Shown one piece after another: positions 1-5,810 of a stretch of DNA of 13,868 bases. The first letter of the stretch is position 1. Each line of letters starts with the position of its first letter. The position numbers and the translations under genes are program-made. Source of the stretch: Oscillospiraceae bacterium (GTDB taxonomy: Bacteria; Bacillota; Clostridia; Oscillospirales; Acutalibacteraceae); assembly GCA_031270785.1 (NCBI GenBank), contig JAISWM010000043.1, forward strand, positions 1 to 13,868. Direction: 5' to 3'. The notes under the pieces were generated by a model. That model was not told where the DNA came from, did no database searches, and saw nothing but the letters and a program-made list of their open reading frames with translations.

Positions 1-75
1 TCAAAAGTAAATTTATCCGTGTACTTTCTCCCGGCCGACGGCCGGGAGAAAGTTATAAAAATCAGACGCTTTTCA
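1..75 (+). repeat. Family B repeat, 5'-truncated by the window edge
   Basis: This matches the inner and right part of the 113-bp family B element seen whole at 674-786, 4848-4960 and 12750-12862, including the hairpin made of CTCCCGGCCG and CGGCCGGGAG. The match stops at about 75, before the expected AACAGCTA end, so this copy has lost its right terminus. Confidence 0.8.
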
Positions 76-238
76 TCAGTTTTCTCATGTTTGGTGCATG
101 ACGCCAATTATCTGTTGCCGGCACGGGCGGGGACAAACCGCGAGGGAGTCAACACCCCCCCCCCGGAGGCACACGAAAAAACCCACAACTATGGGGTATT
201 CTACGCGGCAGGTCTGTAGCAAAGCAAACATACAGAAA
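76..238. other. GC-richer intergenic stretch with a 10-C run
   Basis: No supported gene is present. The stretch is clearly richer in G+C than the rest of the intergenic DNA and has a run of ten C at 155-164. It is the 3' flank of the minus-strand tRNA pair and holds the weak terminator candidate at 176-197. Short open frames here overlap repeats or tRNA and are not believed. Confidence 0.5.
176..197 (-). terminator. Weak rho-independent terminator candidate for the tRNA pair
   Basis: Read on the minus strand, a short CCCA/TGGG stem with a 6-nt loop is followed directly by TTTTTT. It lies about 40 nt past the tRNA-Glu CCA end. The stem is only 4-5 bp, so the call rests mainly on the T-run and the position. 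Confidence 0.4.
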
Positions 239-313
239 TGGTGACCCGGACGGGAATCGAACCCGTATTACCGCCGTGAAAGGGCGATGTCTTAACCGTT
301 TGACAACCGGGCC
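239..313 (-). tRNA. tRNA-Glu (UUC)
   Basis: The minus strand folds as a complete cloverleaf. The acceptor arms are GGCCCGG and CCGGGTC, the anticodon loop is CTTTCAC (anticodon TTC), and the T-arm contains GGTTCGATTCC. The discriminator A is followed by an encoded CCA at 241-239. It lies 12 bp downstream of tRNA-Met on the same strand, so the two are probably cotranscribed. A TATGAT -10-like box at 426-421, without a good -35, is the nearest promoter candidate for the pair. Confidence 0.96.
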
Positions 314-325
314 GTTATTTGTTTT

Positions 326-402
326 TGGTAGCGGTAAATGGGTTCGAACCATCGACACTTCGGGTATGAACCGAATGCTCTAGCCAACTGAGCTATACCG
401 CC
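326..402 (-). tRNA. tRNA-Met (CAU), elongator type
   Basis: The minus strand shows acceptor arms GGCGGTA and TACCGCT, D-arm TAGCTCAGTTGGCTAGAGC, anticodon stem-loop TTCGG-TTCATAC-CCGAA (anticodon CAT), T-loop GGTTCGAACCC and an encoded CCA. The body resembles the Bacillota elongator tRNA-Met (GGCGG..TAGCTCAG...CTAGAGC). An initiator would have a mismatch at the first acceptor pair and three G:C pairs in the anticodon stem, which are not seen. A tRNA-Ile2 with a modified CAU is a less likely alternative. Confidence 0.95.
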
Positions 403-471
403 GCAAGCTTTTTTGTGCTGATCATACTTAGTGCTTCAGCTTTTAAAATTTTTATTATCCCGCTAAGGCCG

Positions 472-498
472 GGTGGTGGTCCAAATTAGTTGATAATT
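472..498 (+). repeat. Family A fragment, left arm only
   Basis: It carries the left arm of the A family (GGTGGTGGTCCAAATTAGTT followed by GATAAT) but no hairpin or right arm. It is probably a decayed or recombined copy. Confidence 0.7.
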
Positions 499-656
499 TA
501 GGCATGGCAAAGCAAAAATAAAATCCAAAACTGAAGATTTAGTAAACACAAACAACATTACATAGTAAAAGTTTTTTGAAAAGGTTTTTATTATATATAA
601 TTGAAACCAACATTATCATGGTAGCAATATATTTTAAATTTGTCAACAAAAAAATT
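499..656. other. AT-rich unique spacer
   Basis: I see no gene, repeat or convincing promoter here. The open frame crossing it runs into repeats and has no ribosome binding site. Confidence 0.5.
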
Positions 657-821
657 GGTCATGTCTCAAAATATAGCTGTTACGATTTAAAACAGTCCTC
701 AAAAGTAAATTTGTTCGTGTACTTTCTCCCGGCCGATGGCCGGGAGAAAATTATAAAAATCAGATGCTTTTCAAACGAAACAGTTATAGTTGAATTTTCT
801 TTTTTCCCCGCCGGGGGGAGA
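657..821 (-). repeat. Family A copy (reverse), split by a B element
   Basis: The reverse A arm GGTCATGTCTCAAAATA ends at 673. The B element follows, and the A sequence resumes at 787 with TAGTTGAATTTTCT and a C/G stem. Removing B plus one TA restores TCAAAATAGTTGAA, the normal A arm. The distal half of this A copy is missing: it abuts the next A copy at about 822. Confidence 0.85.
674..786 (+). mobile_element. Family B MITE-like element, 113 bp, nested in an A repeat
   Basis: It starts TAGCTGTTACG and ends GAAACAGTTA, with a central CTCCCGGCC/GGCCGGGAG hairpin and no coding capacity. It is bordered by TA at 672-673 and TA at 787-788, which is one TA in the uninterrupted A repeat. Its length is identical to the copies at 4848 and 12750. 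TA duplication and short terminal inverted repeats are typical of IS630/Tc1-mariner type non-autonomous elements. The family assignment is inference because no transposase is present. Confidence 0.85.
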
Positions 822-902
822 GTGACCCAAATTAATTGATAATATCTCCCCCCCGCCTACGGCGGGGGGAAAGAAGGAGTTTCAACATTTTGAGACATGA
901 CC
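822..902 (+). repeat. Family A repeat, complete, forward
   Basis: It runs from GTGACCCAAATTAATTGAT, through a CCCCCCCGCC-TAC-GGCGGGGGG hairpin, to the right arm ending TTTTGAGACATGACC. This is a clean example of the A layout. Confidence 0.9.
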
Positions 903-914
903 AACCAGGGGTGT

Positions 915-954
915 GGGGAAAAGAAGATATTATCAACTAATATGAACCACCACC
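915..954 (-). repeat. Family A fragment, reverse, hairpin-distal arm
   Basis: Only one stem arm (GGGGAAAAG) and the outer arm GATATTATCAACTAAT...ACCACCACC are present. It directly abuts the terminator of the 80-aa gene. Confidence 0.75.
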
Positions 955-994
955 AAAAAATTAGAATGCATACACTTTTACGTGTATGCATTCT
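951..994 (-). terminator. Rho-independent terminator of the 80-aa gene
   Basis: A perfect 13-bp inverted repeat (963-975 with 982-994, arm AGAATGCATACAC, 6-nt loop) lies 28 bp past the stop codon at 1023. On the minus strand it is followed within 2 nt by TTTTTT. The stem also has a T-rich tail on the plus side, but no plus-strand gene ends there. Confidence 0.88.
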
Positions 995-1022
995 TTCTTT
1001 ACAGGCAATGTGCTAAAAATTT

Positions 1023-1265
1023 TTAGGTGGCGTCGGTGAACGCCTGTTTGCGCTTAATCATTTCTTCTTGCAAATTCGTCATGGTTATCACATCTTGGTC
1101 GGTTTTGTCTAGCTTCTTGTTGAGTTCAATCTCAACGTATTCCTGGGTTACCAACCCCCGGTGTGTCAAGTTTGGCTTAAAGAACCCTACAACCTGTACT
1201 GTTACTGCTAATGCTGATAAACCTGCTGCTATTGATGATAATATTGATGTTTGTGCTTGTGTCAT
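1023..1265 (-). CDS. Small membrane-anchored protein, unknown function (80 aa)
   Basis: I do not recognise this family. The ATG at 1265 is preceded by AAAGGAG with 8-nt spacing, a good TTGACA/TAAAAT promoter lies upstream, and a strong terminator follows, so this is a real, separately transcribed gene. Residues about 8-29 (ILSSIAAGLSALAVTVQVVG, then FF) form one hydrophobic helix. Residues 30-80 are charged and likely helical (NKKLDKTDQD, NLQEEMIKRK), possibly coiled-coil. Positive charge lies after the hydrophobic segment and none before it, which suggests an uncleaved anchor with the C-terminus inside the cell. The promoter has a perfect palindrome between its -35 and -10 boxes, so repression by a DNA-binding protein is plausible. 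A small regulator, phage-remnant or toxin-like peptide are possibilities, none shown. The overlapping plus-strand frame is a shadow. Confidence 0.78.
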   Translation of the reverse strand: MTQAQTSILSSIAAGLSALAVTVQVVGFFKPNLTHRGLVTQEYVEIELNKKLDKTDQDVITMTNLQEEMIKRKQAFTDAT

Positions 1266-1310
1266 GATTTTTTCTCCTTTAATTTTAAAATAATTTAGTT
1301 TACATCTTTA

Positions 1311-1339
1311 ATTTTAACACGACAAAAACGTTTTGTCAA
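1311..1339 (-). promoter_or_regulatory. Sigma-70 type promoter of the 80-aa gene
   Basis: On the minus strand TTGACA (1339-1334), a 17-nt spacer, then TAAAAT (1316-1311). Box identity and spacing are near ideal. The predicted transcript start is about 1304, giving a leader of about 40 nt to the ATG. Confidence 0.8.
1321..1337. promoter_or_regulatory. Candidate operator: perfect palindrome inside the promoter
   Basis: The sequence is GACAAAA-ACG-TTTTGTC, a perfect 7-bp inverted repeat with a 3-nt centre. It fills the -35/-10 spacer and overlaps the -35 hexamer. A bound repressor here would block RNA polymerase. It also lies 14 bp past the folD stop codon but lacks a T-run on that strand, so it is a poor terminator. 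The regulator is unknown. Confidence 0.55.
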
Positions 1340-1350
1340 CTACTTTTTAA

Positions 1351-2202
1351 TTAAATTTTTTCAACCAATTTTCCAAAACATTCCAACACATTATTAATAA
1401 GCATTGAAACAGTGAGTGGACCTACTCCTCCGGGAACTGGCGTAATATACGATGCGATAAATTTAACATTATCAAAGTCTACATCGCCGCAAATTTTTCC
1501 ATTAGGTAATCTATTAATACCAACATCTATAACCACCGCATTGTTTTTTACCATTTCTTTGGATATAAAATTTGCTTTTCCCACAGCGCAAATTAATATG
1601 TCGGCTCTGCGGCAAACATCTTCTAAATTTAGCGTTTTGCTATGGCAAATTGTGACGGTAGCGTTTTTTTGAAGTAAAAGAAGTGATATAGGTTTGCCGA
1701 CTATATTGCTTCTCCCCACTACCACACAATGTTTGGAAGAAATATCAATTTTTTCATGTTCAAGTGCTGCAATTATACCAGCCGGAGTGCACGGAAGAAT
1801 ATTTGCGTTTCCGGTTAAAAGTTTCCCCATATTAAACGGATGAAAACAGTCCACATCCTTTTCGGGGCAAATCGCTTCAATTACCGCATTTTCATTTATA
1901 TGGCTCGGCAAAGGTAGCTGAACGAGTATTCCGTGAATATTTTGGTCTCTATTTAGCTCACTGATAAGTTTTAAGAGATCTTCCTCGGAAATGCCGCCCG
2001 GTAAAAAATACTCCCTAGAATATACCCCCACTTTACTGCACGCTTTTTTTTTGTTATTAACATAAATTCTTGAAGCCGGATCGTCGCCAACCATTATAAC
2101 GGCAAGGCCAGGGACAATGTTACGATTTTTTTTTATGCTAAGAACTTTCAGCTTGATTTTTTCTAATATTTCTTCAGATATTTTTTTACCATCAATAATC
2201 AC
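1351..2202 (-). CDS. folD: Bifunctional methylenetetrahydrofolate dehydrogenase / cyclohydrolase
   Basis: FolD interconverts 5,10-methylene-THF and 10-formyl-THF with NADP in the cytoplasm, supplying one-carbon units for purines and formyl-Met-tRNA. Numbered from the chosen start: the catalytic Tyr47/Lys51 pair is in SRIYVNNKKKAC, then GILVQLPLP, KDVDCFHP, the dinucleotide-binding GRSNIVGKP, and the C-terminal signature PVPGGVGPLTVSMLINN. The open frame extends to an ATG at 2238, but that ATG is part of an A repeat (GGTCATG) and has no spaced ribosome binding site. The GTG at 2202 has GGAG 8 nt upstream and gives a 283-aa protein starting MIIDGKKISEE, the usual FolD length and N-terminus. I therefore use 2202. 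It is monocistronic as far as can be seen, with rubrerythrin upstream across an A repeat. Function is near certain; the start is less so. Confidence 0.95.
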   Translation of the reverse strand: MIIDGKKISEEILEKIKLKVLSIKKNRNIVPGLAVIMVGDDPASRIYVNNKKKACSKVGVYSREYFLPGGISEEDLLKLISELNRDQNIHGILVQLPLPSHINENAVIEAICPEKDVDCFHPFNMGKLLTGNANILPCTPAGIIAALEHEKIDISSKHCVVVGRSNIVGKPISLLLLQKNATVTICHSKTLNLEDVCRRADILICAVGKANFISKEMVKNNAVVIDVGINRLPNGKICGDVDFDNVKFIASYITPVPGGVGPLTVSMLINNVLECFGKLVEKI

Positions 2203-2232
2203 TGCGTAGTCTCCAATTCTAACGCTGCTTTT

Positions 2233-2300
2233 GGTCATGCCTTAAAAATAGTTGAAATTTCTTCTTTCTCCCCCCCACGCTGTAGCGAGTGGGATATAGC
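2233..2300 (-). repeat. Family A repeat, reverse, divergent stem
   Basis: It begins GGTCATGCCTTAAAAATAGT, continues TGAAATTTCTTC, and ends in a weaker CCCAC/GTGGG stem-loop; the outer arm is missing. It fills most of the rubrerythrin-folD gap and supplies the spurious upstream ATG of the folD frame. Confidence 0.75.
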
Positions 2301-2327
2301 CAAAACCATTTTAAAATTTTGGCCATT

Positions 2328-2918
2328 TTAAAAATGCATCAGATCTAATCTTAAAAAGTACCCGCGGTCATGCTTACATACAGGGCACATTTTCGGCACT
2401 TCTGTTCCTCTGTAAACATACCCGCAATTCAAACAAATCCACCCCGCTTCAACGTCAGAAACAAACAGCTTATTCTCTTCTAACAATTTTATAAATCTAT
2501 CAAACCTATCCCCGTGCGTTTTTTCAATCTCCGCTATCATACGGAAAGTTTCGGCGACAGCACCAAACCCTTCCAACTCCGCCTCATCGCCAAACGCCTT
2601 ATAAACCGTATCATACTCTTCGTACTCGTTGCGGCGGGCGCTTTTTAAAAGGTCAATTGCGTTATCGTGTATATCCACAGGGTACTTGCCTTCTGCAGGA
2701 ATATTTTGGCCGGAAAGCGGTTTTAGATATTTATAAAAAAGTTCTGCATGCTCCTTTTCCTGATTCGCGGTAAATAAAAAGGCAGATTCAATTATATGTA
2801 GTCCACCCTTTTTTGCCTCAGACGCGGCAAAAGTATACCTATTCCTGGCCTGACTTTCGCCGGCAAAGGCTTTCATCAGATTAATTCTTGTGGTACTTTT
2901 TTCAAATGATACCGACAT
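2328..2918 (-). CDS. rbr: Rubrerythrin
   Basis: Rubrerythrin is a cytoplasmic non-haem iron peroxidase that reduces hydrogen peroxide with electrons from rubredoxin or NADH oxidoreductases, typical of anaerobes. The 196-aa sequence has an N-terminal four-helix ferritin-like diiron domain with ligands in GESQARNRY (Glu21), NQEKEHAE (Glu54, His57), a second Glu region around 98-101 and AEIEKTH (Glu130, His135). The C-terminal rubredoxin-type domain carries CLNCG (162-165) and CPVC (178-181). Length matches the family. The ATG at 2918 has AGGAGG at 2936-2931, with a somewhat long 12-nt spacing. A TTGATA-17-TACAAT promoter lies just upstream, so the gene is probably expressed on its own. No PerR-like box was recognised. 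Confidence 0.96.
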   Translation of the reverse strand: MSVSFEKSTTRINLMKAFAGESQARNRYTFAASEAKKGGLHIIESAFLFTANQEKEHAELFYKYLKPLSGQNIPAEGKYPVDIHDNAIDLLKSARRNEYEEYDTVYKAFGDEAELEGFGAVAETFRMIAEIEKTHGDRFDRFIKLLEENKLFVSDVEAGWICLNCGYVYRGTEVPKMCPVCKHDRGYFLRLDLMHF

Positions 2919-2955
2919 TTACTTAAATTCCCTCCTTTGAATGCCTGTACCCTAA

Positions 2956-2984
2956 ATTGTAAATTTTACACCTTGCAATATCAA
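2956..2984 (-). promoter_or_regulatory. Promoter of rubrerythrin
   Basis: On the minus strand TTGATA (2984-2979), a 17-nt spacer and TACAAT (2961-2956), each one base from consensus. The transcript would start about 30 nt before the ATG, just ahead of the AGGAGG. Confidence 0.72.
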
Positions 2985-3057
2985 CCTAAAATTGCGTTAA
3001 ATTAAAATAAAATTATTATTAAACATTTTCCAGTTGTAAAGCTATAGCTGTTTCTTG

Positions 3058-3116
3058 GGTCATGTTTCAAAATAGTTGAAATTTTTATTTTTCCCCCCAC
3101 CGACTCGCGGGGAAAG
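3058..3116 (-). repeat. Family A half-copy, reverse, next to a B terminus
   Basis: GGTCATGTTTCAAAATAGTT leads to a CCCC/GGGG stem, and the outer arm is absent. Just before it, TATAGCTGTTTC (about 3043-3054) equals the right terminus of family B read in reverse, so a B remnant and an A remnant are fused here. Confidence 0.7.
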
Positions 3117-3124
3117 TATAAAAC

Positions 3125-3180
3125 ATCGCCCCGCCGGCAAGGCAGGGCGATGAACACTAAAAATCAGACTTTTTTCAGGT
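3125..3180. repeat. Hairpin fragment of a B/D-like element
   Basis: CATCGCCCCGCC...GGCAGGGCGATG forms a strong hairpin (about 3125-3153) followed by TAAAAATCAGACTTTTTTCA, which matches the post-hairpin part of family B (AAAAATCAGACGCTTTTCA). The hairpin differs from the B hairpin, so this is a related subfamily or a recombinant. Confidence 0.6.
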
Positions 3181-3209
3181 GTAATAACTTTTCGGCAGCT
3201 CAATTATTG

Positions 3210-3296
3210 GGTGGGGCCTAAATTAATTGATAATATCTTTTCCCCCGCTGGTAGCGGGGGAAAAGAAGAAGTTTTAGCTTATTTTGAGACATGACC
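3210..3296 (+). repeat. Family A repeat, complete, forward
   Basis: Left arm CTAAATTAATTGATAATATC, stem CCCCCGCT/AGCGGGGG with closing TTTT/AAAA, right arm ending TTTTGAGACATGACC. It ends within 6 bp of the azlD stop codon, so it forms the immediate 3' flank of the azlCD operon. Confidence 0.88.
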
Positions 3297-3301
3297 CCCA
3301 A

Positions 3302-3625
3302 TTACTTTACAAAACGCATAACCTGATCAGTTATAAATACCGCAACAGTGGCAGATAAACATACCATTAAGAGATCTTTTTCAAAATACGCTAACACGCA
3401 CGCTATTACTATGCCCGCTATAGCTGAAGGTATGCTTGCCGTACAAAAAAACGCCTCAGGAATGGCCATCGAAGTAAGCACCGCATACGGTATATAAAAT
3501 AAAAATGACTGAATAAACCTATTTTTGATCGGCTTTTTACAAAATATCAAAGGCAAAACTCTCAAACCGAACATTACTGCCGCCATAGCGGCTATAGCTT
3601 TTAAAATCACTGCATAATCTATCAT
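3302..3625 (-). CDS. azlD: AzlD-type branched-chain amino acid transport protein (small subunit)
   Basis: AzlD is the small membrane partner of AzlC. The pair exports branched-chain amino acids and their analogues across the cytoplasmic membrane (the E. coli homologue is YgaH/YgaZ). At 107 aa with about four hydrophobic helices (about 5-27, 41-60, 65-81, 85-103), size and topology fit the family, as does the segment GLRVLPLIFCKKPI. The ATG at 3625 overlaps the azlC stop as ATGA, which indicates translational coupling in a two-gene operon. The only other recognisable feature downstream is an A repeat. Confidence 0.88.
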   Translation of the reverse strand: MIDYAVILKAIAAMAAVMFGLRVLPLIFCKKPIKNRFIQSFLFYIPYAVLTSMAIPEAFFCTASIPSAIAGIVIACVLAYFEKDLLMVCLSATVAVFITDQVMRFVK

Positions 3626-4383
3626 TGCGCTTTTGCCTCCTTCCCTTGAGCATCATCGTCCGAATCTTGCACAGGAAAGAACATCGCTCCTAAAGTCGCC
3701 GATACCATAGCGCATATTATTATTATCCAACCGGGGGTTAAGTATTTAGTTATTGCGGGATTGCATTCAAGCAGTACACTCATAAGTATAGAAATTATTA
3801 CTATAAATAAAACCTGCTTGGATTTCTTAGTTGGAGGTACAACAATGGCTATAATCATAGCATATAACATTATCCCCAACGCATCGCCTACGGATTTGGG
3901 TAATATATTCGTAAACAAACACCCAATAAACGACCCTGACATCCACCCTACATACGGAAGAGTGGCCAGCCCTAAAAGGTACGGGAACTTAAGCTTCCCG
4001 GGATTTTGCACGGCAACCGCAAACACTTCATCTGTGTTGAATATACCAAAACATACCCTTTGCAAAAATCCCATACCAGGATCTAGTCTTTGAGCCATAG
4101 ATATAGATAACAACAAATATCTGCAGTTAACAACTAAAAGCGTAAGAGCAAACGTTATTATCGAAACTTCTCCGCCTTCAATTAAATTCAGTGCTGCAAA
4201 CCCACCCGAACCCGAATACACAGTTGTATTCATAAGCTGAGTAATCCATACATTCATTCCCAGTTTTGATGCAGATATACCCAAAGCCAAAGCTATAGGT
4301 ATATACCCAAGGCAAATTGGTATCCCGTCAAAAAAACCCTTCTTATACCCAAGATTGGAAGCCTGTTTGATACCGCTTTCCAA
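3622..4383 (-). CDS. azlC: AzlC-type branched-chain amino acid exporter (large subunit)
   Basis: This is the large subunit of the LIV-E family exporter in the cytoplasmic membrane. Family segments seen include GFFDGIPICLGYIPIALALG, YSGSGGFAAL, NCRYLLLS and FNTDEVFAV, with many hydrophobic helices and a short charged tail (QDSDDDAQGKEAKAQ). The open frame runs up to an ATG at 4497, but its first roughly 20 codons lie in a D-A composite repeat found again at 4638-4769, so that extension is not credible. The TTG at 4383 has AAAGG 11 nt upstream and gives a 253-aa protein starting MESGIKQASNLGYKKGFFDG, close to the usual AzlC length. GTG 4392 and ATG 4428 are alternatives. It is coupled to azlD by a 4-nt overlap. 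Confidence 0.88.
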   Translation of the reverse strand: MESGIKQASNLGYKKGFFDGIPICLGYIPIALALGISASKLGMNVWITQLMNTTVYSGSGGFAALNLIEGGEVSIITFALTLLVVNCRYLLLSISMAQRLDPGMGFLQRVCFGIFNTDEVFAVAVQNPGKLKFPYLLGLATLPYVGWMSGSFIGCLFTNILPKSVGDALGIMLYAMIIAIVVPPTKKSKQVLFIVIISILMSVLLECNPAITKYLTPGWIIIICAMVSATLGAMFFPVQDSDDDAQGKEAKAQ

Positions 4384-4427
4384 AAAAATCACTACCTTTC
4401 TGTTTTTATATGAAAAATTCGCGTACA

Positions 4428-4563
4428 TATGGCTGGTATACTTAAAAAAAGTAAATTTGTTTACACGGTTTCTCTCCGCCTGCGGGTCGTACCTCAAAAT
4501 AGTTGAAACTTATTCTTTTCCCCCCCGCTGTGGGGATATTATCAACTAATTTGGACCACTACC
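4428..4563 (-). repeat. D-left / A composite repeat, copy 1
   Basis: A D-type left part (GGTATACTTAAAAAAAGTAA, then ATTTGTTTACACGG and TCTCCGCCTGCGG) joins an A repeat in reverse (GGTCGTACCTCAAAATAGTT ... TTTGGACCACTACC). The same junction occurs at 4640-4769, so the fused unit was copied as one piece. It lies directly in front of azlC. Confidence 0.82.
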
Positions 4564-4639
4564 TAAATCCAACGTGCATACTTATTATTACTTTTTATTT
4601 TGAGTTTTGTCAATAAAATTATGAGTTATTTTGAAAATA

Positions 4640-4769
4640 TAGCTGTTATACTTAAAAAAAGTAAATTTGTTTACACGGTCTCTCTCCGCCTGCGGGTCAT
4701 GTCTCAAAACAACTGAAATACCTTTTTCCCCCGCTATGGGGATGTTATCAACTAATTTGGACCACAACC
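4640..4769 (-). repeat. D-left / A composite repeat, copy 2
   Basis: It starts TAGCTGTTATACTT and shares the D part and the CTGCGGGTC junction with copy 1, then continues as a reverse A repeat ending TTTGGACCACAACC. Divergence from copy 1 is higher in the A arm than in the D part. Confidence 0.82.
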
Positions 4770-4777
4770 TGAAATTT

Positions 4778-4977
4778 GGTCATGTCTTAAAATAATTGAA
4801 ACTTCTCTTTTTTTCCGCGAATTGGCGGGGGGGGATATTATTAACTATAGCTGTTACGATTTAAAACAGCCCTCAAAAGTAAATTTACCCGTGTACTTTC
4901 TCCCAGCCGTCGGCTGGGAGAAAGTCATAAAAATCAGACGCTTTTCAAACGAAACAGCTATAATTTGCCTCACGACC
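4778..4977 (-). repeat. Family A copy, reverse, split by a B element
   Basis: The A arm GGTCATGTCTTAAAATAATT leads to a G/C stem and GATATTATTAACTA ending at 4847. B occupies 4848-4960, and A resumes as TAATTTGCCTCACGACC. Removal of B plus one TA restores AACTAATTTG, the normal A outer arm. Confidence 0.82.
4848..4960 (+). mobile_element. Family B MITE-like element, 113 bp, nested in an A repeat
   Basis: Ends are TAGCTGTT and AACAGCTA (perfect 8-bp inverted repeat), with a central CTCCCAGCCG/CGGCTGGGAG hairpin. TA flanks lie at 4846-4847 and 4961-4962. The hairpin differs from other copies by compensating changes in both arms (CCCAGCC/GGCTGGG versus CCCGGCC/GGCCGGG), so pairing is kept. Confidence 0.88.
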
Positions 4978-5002
4978 ACATTTTCAAATGGTTTTTGCTA
5001 TA
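4976..5002 (+). repeat. Family C right-end fragment
   Basis: CCACATTTTCAAATGGTTTTTGCTA matches the right end of family C (ACCACGTTTCTAAATGGTTTTTGCTA), followed by TATA. There is no hairpin. Confidence 0.65.
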
Positions 5003-5006
5003 TAAT

Positions 5007-5024
5007 CAAGAAAAATTTTTCTTG
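5007..5024. promoter_or_regulatory. Perfect 18-bp palindrome overlapping a -35 box
   Basis: CAAGAAAAATTTTTCTTG reads the same on both strands. Its last three bases are the TTG of the TTGACA box of the promoter at 5022-5050, so it is a candidate operator or AT-rich bent site. It could also be a chance A/T palindrome. Confidence 0.45.
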
Positions 5025-5050
5025 ACAAAGAAAAATGATTTAACTATATT
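5022..5050 (+). promoter_or_regulatory. Strong plus-strand promoter with no obvious gene behind it
   Basis: TTGACA (5022-5027), exactly 17 nt, TATATT (5045-5050). The predicted start is about 5057. The next recognisable plus-strand gene is tRNA-Leu at 5533, and two TA-flanked repeats lie between, so it may be the original tRNA-Leu promoter pushed away by insertions, or it may drive a small RNA. Confidence 0.65.
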
Positions 5051-5090
5051 GATTATTGTGAGATTCATTGGTACTAAAATAGACGTGTTA

Positions 5091-5194
5091 TAGCTAATGC
5101 CTTTGAAAAATGTCTAATTTTTTATCACCCTCTCCCCGCCTACGGCGGGGAGAAACTGTGCAAACAAATTTACTTTTTTCGCATATAACCGCTA
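5091..5194 (-). mobile_element. Family D MITE-like element, complete, 104 bp
   Basis: Read in reverse it runs TAGCGGTTATATGCG, AAAAAAGTAAATTTGTTTGC, a CTCCCCGCC/GGCGGGGAG hairpin, AAAAAATTAGACATTTTTCA and GCATTAGCTA. TA flanks lie at 5089-5090 and 5195-5196. It has the same order of parts as family B but different sequence, so B and D are sister families. Confidence 0.75.
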
Positions 5195-5196
5195 TA

Positions 5197-5336
5197 GTGA
5201 CGATAACGATATGAATTAGCCCGAAAATTGTGGCTTTTGCGTTAGTTTCATCCATGGTGGTAATATTTATGTTTTTTTCTCTGCCGACTCGCGGGAGAAA
5301 GAACAAAAATGTCACTGTTTCAAAAGGCTTTTACTA
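5197..5336 (+). mobile_element. Possible TA-flanked element H (decayed)
   Basis: It lies between TA dinucleotides (5195-5196, 5337-5338) with short TAGT/ACTA ends. It contains GAAAGAACAAAAATGTCAC, the reverse complement of the left arm of family C (GTGACATTTTTGTTCTT), next to a CTCGCGGGAG hairpin. It is probably an old relative of C in inverted orientation. Confidence 0.45.
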
Positions 5337-5338
5337 TA

Positions 5339-5532
5339 ACAAAAGCTTTAAATCCGAAGTATTAATTTTTGTGAGCAAATTTTCTGCCGTCCGGGGCGTT
5401 ATAGCGCGAAGTGTGACATGTAGTTTTTATGTGCGGACTTCCACAAGGGCTCTGCAAATTCGCAGTAGTACTCTGCGCTTCGAGACGAAAACAGGTGGGG
5501 AAAGCAAAAATTTTACTTAATTAAAAATATTT
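5339..5532. other. Unassigned sequence before tRNA-Leu
   Basis: No repeat match is seen inside the window. It is moderately GC-rich at 5388-5495, with short self-complementary pieces (CTGC...GCAG, CGAAG...CTTCG). The open frame here starts inside element H and has no ribosome binding site. It could be the 3' part of a small RNA driven from 5022, but no known RNA family is recognised. Confidence 0.35.
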
Positions 5533-5619
5533 GCCGCTGTGGCGGAATAGGCAGACGCAAGGGACTTAAAATCCCTCGATGGCAACATCGTACCGGTTCA
5601 AGTCCGGTCAGCGGCACCA
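5533..5619 (+). tRNA. tRNA-Leu (UAA)
   Basis: A class II tRNA: acceptor arms GCCGCTG and CAGCGGC, D-arm TGGCGGAATAGGCAGACGC, anticodon stem-loop AGGGA-CTTAAAA-TCCCT (anticodon TAA), a long variable arm (CGATGGCAACATCG), T-arm GGTTCAAGTCC and an encoded CCA at 5617-5619. Decodes UUA. Confidence 0.96.
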
Positions 5620-5712
5620 GCAGTAATGAAATTCATGGAACTGATTTCACTTTAATGAAACATTTTGAAACTTTACCTTGGTTTTGAAGTGTTTTTTGTT
5701 TGTTGTGGCTCT

Positions 5713-5808
5713 GGTTGTGGGTCTAAATTAGTTGATAATATCTTTTCCCCCGCCATAGGCGGGGGAAAAGCGTAAATAATACCACGTTTTTAAATGGTTT
5801 TTGCTATA
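5713..5808 (+). repeat. A-left / C-right chimeric repeat
   Basis: The A left arm (GGTTGTGGGTCTAAATTAGT, TGATAATATC) runs to the CCCCCGCCATAGGCGGGGG hairpin. After it the sequence switches to the C right arm (GCGTAAATAATACCACG ... TTTTTGCTA). The switch point is the hairpin. The same chimera is seen at 5889 and, reversed, at 9269-9363. Confidence 0.8.
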
Positions 5809-5810
5809 AT

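Noticed and set aside
1027..1293. Plus-strand 88-aa frame opposite the 80-aa gene
   Set aside because: The minus-strand frame has promoter, ribosome binding site and terminator; the plus frame has none.
5388..5520. Known small RNA (SRP RNA, 6S or T-box)
   Set aside because: The stretch has some self-complementarity but none of the conserved motifs of these families could be found by eye.
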